This document shows, piece by piece, positions 16,402 through 25,076 of a DNA stretch of 64,000 bases. This stretch comes from Bacteroidales bacterium. Its GTDB lineage: Bacteria > Bacteroidota > Bacteroidia > Bacteroidales > UBA932. Where the stretch lies: positions 1 to 64,000 of the forward strand of contig JALCSU010000005.1 of NCBI GenBank assembly GCA_022653735.1, in the 5' to 3' direction. Each line of letters starts with the position of its first letter. Positions within the stretch are counted from its first letter, which is position 1. Both the position numbers and the translations under genes were made by a program. The notes beneath the pieces were generated by a model, which searched no databases, was not told the DNA's origin, and was given only the letters and a program-made list of their open reading frames with translations.

Positions 16402-19400
16402 TCAATTATTTTTCATCTTATGATATATTTGCAATTTATCTTTATCGACTTTATAGGATGAGATAAATCCAACATTTTTCAATACTTCCAATAATCTTCT
16501 GTTCAGTGTATTATCCGGTAATTTGGCTCTCTTATCCTGATTACATACTTCATGATAATCTCCTTCTACAGAAGCGACTAAATGTGCTATTGTACTATGG
16601 TTATCAACTCCTGCGGTAATCACATAAACAACCAATTCCAACTTTAAGGATTCATTTTTAGAAATATCGGCAAGAAGTGACGCGAATGCATCTGCATTAC
16701 ATGAAATCCGTCCATTTTCAGCAAGAATCATCAACCTGTCTTGCCCCACATTCTTTAACTTGTCAACATCCGAGAAACTACCACTGAAAGACCTTAATAG
16801 CTTCCTATAAATATCTATTTCCAGCAGTTCACTGCCAAATAAAGATACAAATAGTCCCTCCTTATTGCTTAAATCATTTGGATATGCAGCATTAGAAAGT
16901 TTTGCTGCGTAGTGATTTATATAAGACTTCAACCATTCATTTATGCCATTTTTGTAATCGTAATAGCATGATACGTTTTCCCATGTCGGTAATATTATTT
17001 TAGATTCAACAGCTATATCATACATTTCCTTGTCTTCTATTCCCACGAAACTATCTATATGGTTATGCTGTCCCGTCAAGTATATGACCTTGACATCTGA
17101 TGGAATATGGTCGTTAGTCAGCAAGAACATTAAAGTTTCGGAACTTTCGTCCTTATTCTCATCTTTAAGGCATTGGATTGCCGTAGATATGTTTTCCCTT
17201 ACATAACCTACAAACGATTCGTTCCCAGTAGCCTTTATTCTTGTAAAATTAAGATTTCCGGCAGATATGGTCTTATCGTCTTTATGAAGATGTCTTGTAA
17301 TAAGAAGCATATTCTCTAGACTGATTTCGTAACAATTATGCTCAATTACATAATCCAGCAAATCGTCTGAACCATCGCACAGATTAACAAAACAACTGGT
17401 AGAAGCCAGTTTAAGCGACCGCTCCAATGTAATATCATCACAATGTTCGGCAAGGAACTTGAAATTTCCATCAAGCCATCTTTGTTGCTCTTGACCTAAT
17501 TCCGGGCAGAATCTAAGATAAGCTTCAATGAGATTTTCCCTTTCTGTATATTTCCCCCAATTTATTATATTTTTCCATGAATTTGTGTATTCGATAAAGT
17601 GCTTAAAGACTTCACTCTGTTGCCTTCCTTCAGAATAATATTGGGACAGGAATTGTAATGGGGCATTATCACATTCCAAACGAATCATCACATGCTCAAA
17701 CATTTCACTATAGATACCATGTGAAGCAACATAATCCAACAAGTCTATATTAAGAATGGCATCGCTCTCGAACATATAATCCTTCAATTCCTTGACAAAA
17801 TTCTCAATCTTGTCTATATGATAGTCATAAGGTCGACCTTCCTCTATCTTCATTGACAAAAGAAGTTCTCTGTCTGCCAAAGAAACCATTCCTTCGTAAA
17901 AATATGATATGTAATCATAGTAATCTTCATCAAGATAGCCTCTACGTATAAACACATTCATCATAGGGGTCAATCCAAAGCTCTTAAATTCCTCCGTTTC
18001 TCCTAACTTATATTTCTTTATCAAGTCTTTTAATCTCAAAGATTTTACTTTAATCTTTTCCTGTTGGATATGTCTATGCTCATCTAGGAAATATTTAGAG
18101 CCTTTCTCTAATAAATCTATTCGTCTGGAATAATTGACTTCATTATCTATTTGTTTAAAATCAATTGTCTTTGATTCTGTAGTTGTATTATTATAATAAT
18201 AGCGATATTGATATGTTATTTCTTTTTCACTTATCAACTTAAAAAACAACATTTCACTGGTGGCAATCTGTTCTAAAGAATAATAATTATTTTCAATACG
18301 CACTGATAATGGCTTATTTGACAGTCTATGCCAAAGATTAAATAAAAACAGCCTCCTCAAATCAGCCTTACTCAAATTCTCGCCCTGTCTGAAAATCTGT
18401 TCTTTTCTAGACAATTCCTCTTCAGTCTTTTCAATAGCTTTCAATGCAAGAGGGATGAATTTGGGCTTACTACTAATGCATTTATAAACCTTGCCTTCCC
18501 TACGGTGCAATAATGCAAAATCTTGGGGATAATAGTTTTTATACACTATCATTCCTAATAATTTTGTCTTATTAAGACGAGAAGTATTATCTGAACATAG
18601 TTTATCTCTATATTGCTTGTATTCATTTACTATATTTGTCAAGATACGCATATCTTGAATGAAAAATGCCATTTCCGACAAATCATCGTCACTGATACCA
18701 TCGTCTCCGCATCCTTTTTTCTCAAGTGCGGATTTGAGCTTATCCTTGGAGTTAGATGGATTGATTACAGGTATTACTGTTGTTATGAAATCAAAGAACT
18801 TCGTTCTTTCTTCATCTTTAAAAATATCGTCCTTGATTGCATAAATAAAGGTAATATGCCTTCCTACTATTTTTGATTCATTGATAAGCTGGTTCAGTTC
18901 GCGAAGTTTCAAGAATATATTCGGTGTTCCGAATCTGTCCAGATCTTCGATAATTACAACATTATAATCAGTCACTTGGAAGAAATACAGGATTTCATCA
19001 AGATGCTTATTGAAAATAGAATTGTTTTCTATAACCTCTATCTCCCCGTCTTTCAAGTTCAATTTGTTCAGCTTTGAATTGCTATATGATTTGAATACAT
19101 AACGGACAATCTTATATAATGCAAACAAGAGCCAACCGGCTGCAGCAAAATCAAAAATTGTATTCCACTTGTTTCCCCAGCTGAAGAAATCATAGATAGA
19201 ATCAACCTTGGCGAATGAAGGTTCAAACACAATGAGGACACAAAGAAGCGTCAAGACAACGGCAATCGGATACTTTACTAATTCCCATTTAGACAAATGC
19301 ACTATTTTTCTGAAGCGAGAATTCGGCACTGTCTTCGTTTTTTCTCTATAGATAAGTTGCTGAAGGATGCTATATTCTATTTTGCGATTCAGATTCTCTA

Positions 19401-19695
19401 TCCGTTTCTCTCTTTCCTTTTCATCTGATTCCCCATCTGAATTACCGATATTGTTGTCCTCTTCATTTGCCTGCAAAGTAGCAAGAGAGATGGGCAGAAA
19501 CTTATAGACGTTGGCAAAATCTTCCCTCAGAGTAATAAGTACAGAACTCTTGCCGGATCCAAACGGACCGGTAAGAGCAATGTTTCTTATGTGCTCTTTT
19601 TCCGCTGAAGACAGAGCTTCATTTAACTCGATGACTGATTTATATGAAGTATCTGTTTTTTCCAGTTTCTTGGGAAGTAAAGTATCAATTGCCAT
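16402..19695 (-). CDS. YobI/KAP-like membrane P-loop NTPase
   Basis: A 1097-residue protein. Walker A GPFGSGKS (43-50) follows the YobI-type lead EKEHIRNIALT; two transmembrane helices (about 142-160 and 181-200) sit between Walker A and Walker B (VVIIEDLDRF, 246-255), the layout of KAP NTPases. The following NPSNSKDKL segment also fits. Residues beyond about 420 form a long helical region with no recognised domain. KAP/YobI NTPases are membrane-attached and recur in defence islands, but their mechanism is poorly known. Here it lies between an LlaJI-type endonuclease (23-base gap) and an AlbA_2 protein (28-base gap). Confidence 0.8.
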   Translation of the reverse strand: MAIDTLLPKKLEKTDTSYKSVIELNEALSSAEKEHIRNIALTGPFGSGKSSVLITLREDFANVYKFLPISLATLQANEEDNNIGNSDGESDEKEREKRIENLNRKIEYSILQQLIYREKTKTVPNSRFRKIVHLSKWELVKYPIAVVLTLLCVLIVFEPSFAKVDSIYDFFSWGNKWNTIFDFAAAGWLLFALYKIVRYVFKSYSNSKLNKLNLKDGEIEVIENNSIFNKHLDEILYFFQVTDYNVVIIEDLDRFGTPNIFLKLRELNQLINESKIVGRHITFIYAIKDDIFKDEERTKFFDFITTVIPVINPSNSKDKLKSALEKKGCGDDGISDDDLSEMAFFIQDMRILTNIVNEYKQYRDKLCSDNTSRLNKTKLLGMIVYKNYYPQDFALLHRREGKVYKCISSKPKFIPLALKAIEKTEEELSRKEQIFRQGENLSKADLRRLFLFNLWHRLSNKPLSVRIENNYYSLEQIATSEMLFFKLISEKEITYQYRYYYNNTTTESKTIDFKQIDNEVNYSRRIDLLEKGSKYFLDEHRHIQQEKIKVKSLRLKDLIKKYKLGETEEFKSFGLTPMMNVFIRRGYLDEDYYDYISYFYEGMVSLADRELLLSMKIEEGRPYDYHIDKIENFVKELKDYMFESDAILNIDLLDYVASHGIYSEMFEHVMIRLECDNAPLQFLSQYYSEGRQQSEVFKHFIEYTNSWKNIINWGKYTERENLIEAYLRFCPELGQEQQRWLDGNFKFLAEHCDDITLERSLKLASTSCFVNLCDGSDDLLDYVIEHNCYEISLENMLLITRHLHKDDKTISAGNLNFTRIKATGNESFVGYVRENISTAIQCLKDENKDESSETLMFLLTNDHIPSDVKVIYLTGQHNHIDSFVGIEDKEMYDIAVESKIILPTWENVSCYYDYKNGINEWLKSYINHYAAKLSNAAYPNDLSNKEGLFVSLFGSELLEIDIYRKLLRSFSGSFSDVDKLKNVGQDRLMILAENGRISCNADAFASLLADISKNESLKLELVVYVITAGVDNHSTIAHLVASVEGDYHEVCNQDKRAKLPDNTLNRRLLEVLKNVGFISSYKVDKDKLQIYHKMKNN

Positions 19696-19718
19696 ATAGT
19701 TTTATCTTATCAAATAGG

Positions 19719-21962
19719 TTATATTCTTCGTTCGTACAATCTTATCATCATATCATTGGATATCAATTCTCCCGGCTGCATCTTAATGCGATATATGGGA
19801 ATCCTGTCATCTCCCAATGAAATAAAAGTGGACAGATTCAGTTTCAAGCATGGTTTGCCATTCTTTGTGCCAAAATATACTTTTTCCACTTTATAATAAC
19901 CATCGATATCTCCACCGACCATAGGCAAAAAATATCTGATATCCATCACATTGATAGCAGTCGGGATTCTTTCCATCGTATAAGTCTTTGCTGTATGGCT
20001 AAAGAAATCCGCATAGTCCACATCTGCTTTTCTGACCAAACCGGTCAGAATATTCTTACTCTCCGGTTTCGGTAACTTATTTAGTGTGCCCACTTTATCA
20101 ATGTTTTCGACATGAAGTTCCGTATCAAGCATAAAAGGTTTGCTGACATAGAAATGTGGTTGCAGGCTATCCAACAATTCTTTATTCTTATCCACTTCAC
20201 TTCTTATTGTGGCCGGCTTAACATGAAGGGTTGCCCACATATCGGCCTCTTCTTCTTTCATCAAAGCAAGCACTAGATAGTTGCTGTCTGTTTTCGGTCG
20301 ATAAAGCTTACCGTTCAAACGCTGGAAGTTATCTTGAATGAACTGGTAACAATCCATACCCTCACGTGGTTGGATTGTTCTGAATGTATATAACTGGTTC
20401 AAAGTGCTTTGAATTCTACTTCTGAATTCTTTTCGGGCATATTCACGCCATGCACTTTGCGCACTTTTATTGTCTCGGCCATACAACGAGACGATGTACA
20501 GGAAATTCACGTCATAATGGCACAGCAAAAGCGTATCACGGTCGAATAGACGGTTTTCAAACTGACGGTTCAGCTGGACACCTTTCTCTTGCGTCTTCAG
20601 TTCCTTGTCATCAAAGGAAAGGAATTTTGAACCACCATTCCGCCTATCTGGAATTCTTGCGCTAATAAAGAAATTGGGTATCGGATTATATCCTTCTGTC
20701 AACGCATCCCTCAGTTGCGGCTGTTTTCCATTTCCGTTACCATCAAGAAAAAGGTTCATATTCCACTGAATGACATTTCTAGCGTATGTGTATTGCTTGT
20801 AAATGGATTTGTCGCCAAGTTGCGTCCGGTCATTCTTGGAACGCTTATAATATTTACTGTCCCCGATATAATAAGTCAATTCCGACTGTAAATCGGACTG
20901 CTCGATAAGCCCCTGTCCGATGAACATGTGATCAACAAGTTTCCCGTCCTTCTGTTCGGTAAGTTCCTTCGGTAAATTCTGTTTATCATTACCCCCGATA
21001 AGGCTATCAATCATTACTTCAAAAATATGGTCAAAGTCTTTGGCGAGCAGAAAATCTTCAGACTGCCTGTTCATCGCAATCTTATATTCCCTGTCAAAGA
21101 AAGCGTAACACAAATCCCATATCCGCAGAGCCTTGTCAGAGAAATACTTGTACTTGATCTGCTTCAGACGTCTACATCCCAAGTTTCTCTTGATATATGT
21201 CTGTCTCAGTTTGTCGGGACTTATCAGATGATAATGGATATTGATTTCAAAAGAAAACCCGTGCGTTTCATGTATGTAGTTCAATATCGAGAAGTAGATG
21301 ACAAGCAGTTCCTCGTCAAAGTTGACCATCTTCTTTCTGTTGACAGGCTCGACATAGATAGGTGTACCACTTTGGATAAAGGCTTGAGATGAAGTGATAG
21401 TCTTGTTCCAGTTGATTCTGTTATAACCGGAATGCACATTCTTTGCGATAAATGTAAAGTAGTCTTGATTATCCCTGTTAAAGTCACGGAGTGCAATTAT
21501 CACATCAAGCAAAGTGTTGTGTTTCTGTTTTCGGCCTCTACTTTCTGTCTGATATTCTTTACTTTCAAGGATATTATCATTGTGCGTCTGCTTATACACG
21601 CTGATAGTCCTATAAATCCATATTGAAAGCGTGGAAAGAAATTCCTTGTATTCCTTGCAACCGTCTTCTGTAAACTTGGATTTTACTTTGTTCGATTCAA
21701 AGTCAATGATTTCCTGAGGTGATGCACCGAATATCGTATCATCTCCGTTTTCTTCATTCTGTTCTCCGGTCAATACGACTTTCGGCAGAAAGAAAACCAC
21801 GTCTTTGGCTGTTTTGCTATAACAATACCCCACATACCCAAAGGCGTAGCTGTCTTCCTTAACCGGAACGGAAACTACATCCTTGAGTATATCTCTGACG
21901 GTCAGGCCATCCCTGACCGTGTTATCCAAGCTATACGGGTATCCTTCGATGAACAGCAGCAT
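19719..21962 (-). CDS. LlaJI-family restriction endonuclease subunit
   Basis: A 747-residue protein encoded 5 bases after an McrB-like NTPase. The layout (long N-terminal region, then DHMFIGQ...ELTYYIGDSKYYKR with a D-x-K pattern fitting a PD-(D/E)XK nuclease, then a C-terminal module ending DIRYFLPMVGGDIDGYYKVE) matches LlaJI restriction endonucleases as I know them. These act with the McrB-like subunit in GTP-dependent cleavage of unmodified DNA. The catalytic residues are my reading and not certain. Together with the C5 methyltransferase this makes a BsuMI/LlaJI-type restriction-modification system. Confidence 0.75.
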   Translation of the reverse strand: MLLFIEGYPYSLDNTVRDGLTVRDILKDVVSVPVKEDSYAFGYVGYCYSKTAKDVVFFLPKVVLTGEQNEENGDDTIFGASPQEIIDFESNKVKSKFTEDGCKEYKEFLSTLSIWIYRTISVYKQTHNDNILESKEYQTESRGRKQKHNTLLDVIIALRDFNRDNQDYFTFIAKNVHSGYNRINWNKTITSSQAFIQSGTPIYVEPVNRKKMVNFDEELLVIYFSILNYIHETHGFSFEINIHYHLISPDKLRQTYIKRNLGCRRLKQIKYKYFSDKALRIWDLCYAFFDREYKIAMNRQSEDFLLAKDFDHIFEVMIDSLIGGNDKQNLPKELTEQKDGKLVDHMFIGQGLIEQSDLQSELTYYIGDSKYYKRSKNDRTQLGDKSIYKQYTYARNVIQWNMNLFLDGNGNGKQPQLRDALTEGYNPIPNFFISARIPDRRNGGSKFLSFDDKELKTQEKGVQLNRQFENRLFDRDTLLLCHYDVNFLYIVSLYGRDNKSAQSAWREYARKEFRSRIQSTLNQLYTFRTIQPREGMDCYQFIQDNFQRLNGKLYRPKTDSNYLVLALMKEEEADMWATLHVKPATIRSEVDKNKELLDSLQPHFYVSKPFMLDTELHVENIDKVGTLNKLPKPESKNILTGLVRKADVDYADFFSHTAKTYTMERIPTAINVMDIRYFLPMVGGDIDGYYKVEKVYFGTKNGKPCLKLNLSTFISLGDDRIPIYRIKMQPGELISNDMMIRLYERRI

Positions 21963-21967
21963 AAGAA

Positions 21968-23614
21968 TTACATTGTTTGATTGTCTGTTTTATTATCTTC
22001 TCCTGTTTTTGCATTAGTCCTATCTTCACCCGGTTTCTTAAGAAGATAATTTATCATTCCGAGCAATTTATCATTTCCGGCTTCATCATATAAATCCGAG
22101 AATTTAATTTCGTCAATTTCACTCGTTCGGAAAATATCGCCTTCCCCGTCCTTGCACACGTCATTCCACAAATAGAACAGAATTTTATTCCGCAGCAAAT
22201 CCGCAGTTATCACGCCATTTGCAGGGTTGACAAAATAGTCTCCAAGCATCTTGTCCTCAGAATGAGTGGCGTCAAATATTCTCCTGTTAACCTCTTTCTG
22301 GAATGCAACCCATGAATACTTATTCTGCTCATCGATTTCTATTTTCCATCCGGTATTCTTATATTTGATAGGCTCATATTCCCAATCCCAACGACGCTTG
22401 AATGCACTGTCAATCGGGAACAGGGATTGATCGGAAGTATTCATTGTGGCGTAGATATAAAGATTTGGTGGCAAGCATAGTTCACCATCCTTTATACCTG
22501 GCTTACCTTCGCCTAGTTTTTCTTCCAAAAATGTCCTCAAATCCGCATCTGCCTTAATAGTGTATTCAGATTTCCCATTCGCGTCTCTATCAAGAAGCTG
22601 GAATAAATCTCCAAATATCTGTGCACAATTACCTCTATTGATTTCTTCTATTATCAGATATACGTTGTCATCCGTCTGATAGGCACGTATATATGCATTT
22701 AAGAAAGTCTGCGGAACAAATGAATAAATTATACGGGATTCTTCCGAACCGGCAAGATATTCCTCTCCGACAGCGATTCCTTTATCAAACTCAACTGTAT
22801 AATTATCAGACATACCACAGGCTTGAAGTATGTCTTTTTTATCTACAAGATTTAATAGCTTTAATGAACGCCAATATTTAGCACCAAACTTCTGAGGAGA
22901 ATAAGTGACACCACCATTTTTCATCTCAGTCAATTTACTGATGAGCTCCTCTTTAGTATAGATTTTATCCATGAGCTTTCTCATTGTCGGCTTATATGCC
23001 CCGACAAAGGTGGAATAATCACTATCCGGATGGAATGTGGTCCTAAACACATTGTCTTTGGGAACATTATTTGAATCTAAAATTCCTTTAATCTTATAGG
23101 ACTTTCCTGTTCCCGGCGCTCCATAGTAGATTCGCTGACGACTATCAACATTCGACATGTTGACTTGTTTCATAATAGGCCTAAAACTATCAGCGACATC
23201 TTCCAACTTAGATATTGTAGTTTCTATCGCTGCTTTATCAAGACAAATATTTATATCAGGGTCATTATTATCCAACGTCGGCTGGTTTGCCCACATAATA
23301 ATTTTACTTAATGTCGAAAATAAAGGTTTGGTTTGAACCGTAGAATTCGCATTTGCAACTGGATCAGTAAAATATTCAGAACCATTATTCCTCCAAGGTG
23401 TTTCTTCATATTCAGTTATATGTATAAAACTTTCAAGATGATTTAATATATCTTTTAAAGTTTGCAGAATACTGTCCAAGCCTATCTGGAAAAACTTGAT
23501 ACCCCCTCGTCTGCCAGAATTGCTAAAAGTAATAAAACCGCCTCTATTACTCAATGCCGCCTTAAAGTCGCTGTTAATAGATGCATCATTCAAAAATGAG
23601 AACAAATCCTTCAT
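21968..23614 (-). CDS. McrB-like AAA+ NTPase subunit of the restriction system
   Basis: A 548-residue protein. Residues 1-155 are a variable N-terminal, probably DNA-recognition, part. Walker A GAPGTGKS is at 165-172, Walker B is in LIIEEINRGNCAQIFGDLFQ, and ATMNTSDQSLFPID followed by AFKRRWDWEYEP is the McrB signature (McrB is GTP-specific). It assembles as a ring that translocates DNA for the endonuclease subunit encoded next to it. It starts 4 bases after the methyltransferase stop. Confidence 0.88.
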   Translation of the reverse strand: MKDLFSFLNDASINSDFKAALSNRGGFITFSNSGRRGGIKFFQIGLDSILQTLKDILNHLESFIHITEYEETPWRNNGSEYFTDPVANANSTVQTKPLFSTLSKIIMWANQPTLDNNDPDINICLDKAAIETTISKLEDVADSFRPIMKQVNMSNVDSRQRIYYGAPGTGKSYKIKGILDSNNVPKDNVFRTTFHPDSDYSTFVGAYKPTMRKLMDKIYTKEELISKLTEMKNGGVTYSPQKFGAKYWRSLKLLNLVDKKDILQACGMSDNYTVEFDKGIAVGEEYLAGSEESRIIYSFVPQTFLNAYIRAYQTDDNVYLIIEEINRGNCAQIFGDLFQLLDRDANGKSEYTIKADADLRTFLEEKLGEGKPGIKDGELCLPPNLYIYATMNTSDQSLFPIDSAFKRRWDWEYEPIKYKNTGWKIEIDEQNKYSWVAFQKEVNRRIFDATHSEDKMLGDYFVNPANGVITADLLRNKILFYLWNDVCKDGEGDIFRTSEIDEIKFSDLYDEAGNDKLLGMINYLLKKPGEDRTNAKTGEDNKTDNQTM

Positions 23615-23618
23615 AATT

Positions 23619-24734
23619 TTATTTCATCAGTTGTTTTACAATTTCTTGCGCTATTCTCTTTATTACAGGAACAGCAACACTGTTTCCGAATTGACGATAT
23701 GCTTCCTTGTTTGAAACAACTATTTTAAATTCTACATTAGAACTATTGTTGTTATCATTATTTGCACATTCTTCATGTTCCCATCCATTGCCGATAATCC
23801 TGTAACCTTGCAGTCGTCCCGCTTCGACAGGGGTCAGAATTCTAGGATTAAGCCCCTTTTCTGATTGATCGATCAGTATTTCGCTGCCATCTTTCCAATA
23901 TCTTGCAGAAATAGTGCTTGTATAAATACTATTTGCATTAAACAATGAATATCCAAACCCTTTCCCGTTTTGTTTGTTCCGTTCTTTCCTTTTTTGATGA
24001 CCTTCCCACATTTTGTCGCTTATAGTATACTGAGCATCAATCTTATCCAGCGGTTCAAACACATCTGAGACTTTAGTAGGAAGTGTCCCTTCTTTCAATT
24101 TTTCCTTTTCATATATTGTAGATCCATCAGGAGAGATTCCATATGGGAAGCGGAAATTTTCAACATCTATCAATTCCTTATACCATGCTATTATAAACAG
24201 TCGTTCTCTATTTTGAGGAACGCCAAAATATTTTGCGTTTAATACCTCATAAGAATAACCGTACCCCAATTCTTCAAGCGTTGCTAAAATTACTTTCAAG
24301 GTATTTCCTTTATCATGATTCTTCAATCCACGCACATTTTCTAAGAATAGTACTTTTGGCGGATACCCTGCGTTAATTTTCTCTTTAACAATATTAACTA
24401 TGCTAAAGAATAAAGTCCCCCTAGTATCCTCAAAACCCCTTTTCAAACCTGCGACTGAAAATGGCTGACACGGGAAACCACCACAACAAATATCAAAATT
24501 TGGAATTTTACTTGGAATAGCATCGTTTATATCTTCATTAAAAAAAAGATATTTGCCTTCCTTATCTTTCTTGAATAATTTCGGTTCGAGTTCCTTATAG
24601 TTTGCCTCATATGACAAACGGGCATTCTTGTCCCATTCACTGGCAAAAACACATCTCGCACCGACAGAATGCATTGCCATATGGAATCCTCCAATACCTG
24701 CAAACAAATCTATAAATGTATATTTCTTCCTCAT
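23619..24734 (-). CDS. DNA (cytosine-5) methyltransferase
   Basis: A 371-residue C5 methyltransferase with the motifs in order: I (DLFAGIGGFHMA), IV (GGFPCQPFSVAG with catalytic Cys89), VI (FLENVRGL), VIII (QNRERLFIIAW), a variable target-recognition region of about 100 residues, IX (RILTPVEAGRLQGY) and X (YRQFGNSVAVPV). It protects the element and host from the McrB/LlaJI-like endonuclease. LlaJI and BsuMI carry two such enzymes for their asymmetric or composite targets; only one is seen here, so the site may be symmetric. The product, 5-methylcytosine, explains the vsr gene in the operon. Confidence 0.93.
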   Translation of the reverse strand: MRKKYTFIDLFAGIGGFHMAMHSVGARCVFASEWDKNARLSYEANYKELEPKLFKKDKEGKYLFFNEDINDAIPSKIPNFDICCGGFPCQPFSVAGLKRGFEDTRGTLFFSIVNIVKEKINAGYPPKVLFLENVRGLKNHDKGNTLKVILATLEELGYGYSYEVLNAKYFGVPQNRERLFIIAWYKELIDVENFRFPYGISPDGSTIYEKEKLKEGTLPTKVSDVFEPLDKIDAQYTISDKMWEGHQKRKERNKQNGKGFGYSLFNANSIYTSTISARYWKDGSEILIDQSEKGLNPRILTPVEAGRLQGYRIIGNGWEHEECANNDNNNSSNVEFKIVVSNKEAYRQFGNSVAVPVIKRIAQEIVKQLMK

Positions 24735-24736
24735 TA

Positions 24737-24961
24737 TTATTCTATATCATAATTAAAATCAGCCTCAATGAGGTCTTTAATATCCACTTTGAGCAGTTGG
24801 GCGATTTCGACAAACTGAGCCATAGATGGCTGCACCTTATTGGTCTTCCATCGTGAGACAGTCATATCTGTAACCCCCATCTGTTCTGCCAGCCAACGAT
24901 TGGTTATTTCTTTTTCAGCTAAAATTACACGCAATCGGTTTGAGCATTCTATTTTTGCCAT
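24737..24961 (-). CDS. XRE-family regulator heading the defence operon
   Basis: A 74-residue HTH_3 protein (LRVILAEKEITNRWLAEQMG, then VTDMTVSRWKTNKVQPS as recognition helix). It is first in the nine-gene operon, ending 2 bases before the methyltransferase start, in the position and size class of restriction-modification controller (C) proteins, which delay or limit endonuclease expression. An 18-bp palindrome directly upstream of the -33 element is its likely operator. A MazE-like role is unlikely, since no toxin partner is seen. Confidence 0.85.
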   Translation of the reverse strand: MAKIECSNRLRVILAEKEITNRWLAEQMGVTDMTVSRWKTNKVQPSMAQFVEIAQLLKVDIKDLIEADFNYDIE

Positions 24962-24989
24962 ATTGCTTCATATTACATGATTAACAGCA

Positions 24990-25019
24990 CAAAGTTAAAC
25001 ATAAAAAGATAATCATCAA
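24990..25019 (-). promoter_or_regulatory. promoter of the defence operon
   Basis: On the minus strand, TTG (25017-25019), exactly 19 bases and TAACTTTG (24990-24997), a full Bacteroidetes consensus. The -7 box is 28 bases before the XRE start codon. It is the only strong promoter recognised ahead of the nine genes. Confidence 0.8.
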
Positions 25020-25024
25020 AACAT

Positions 25025-25042
25025 ACTGATATAAATATCAGT
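25025..25042. promoter_or_regulatory. 18-bp palindrome, candidate XRE operator
   Basis: ACTGATATAAATATCAGT, with perfect 8-bp arms around AA. It lies 5 bases upstream of the -33 element, a position suited to activation by a C-protein-like regulator, or to repression by a bulky complex. Confidence 0.6.
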
Positions 25043-25076
25043 TTATGAAATGCAATAAAAGATTATTAGCACTGTT

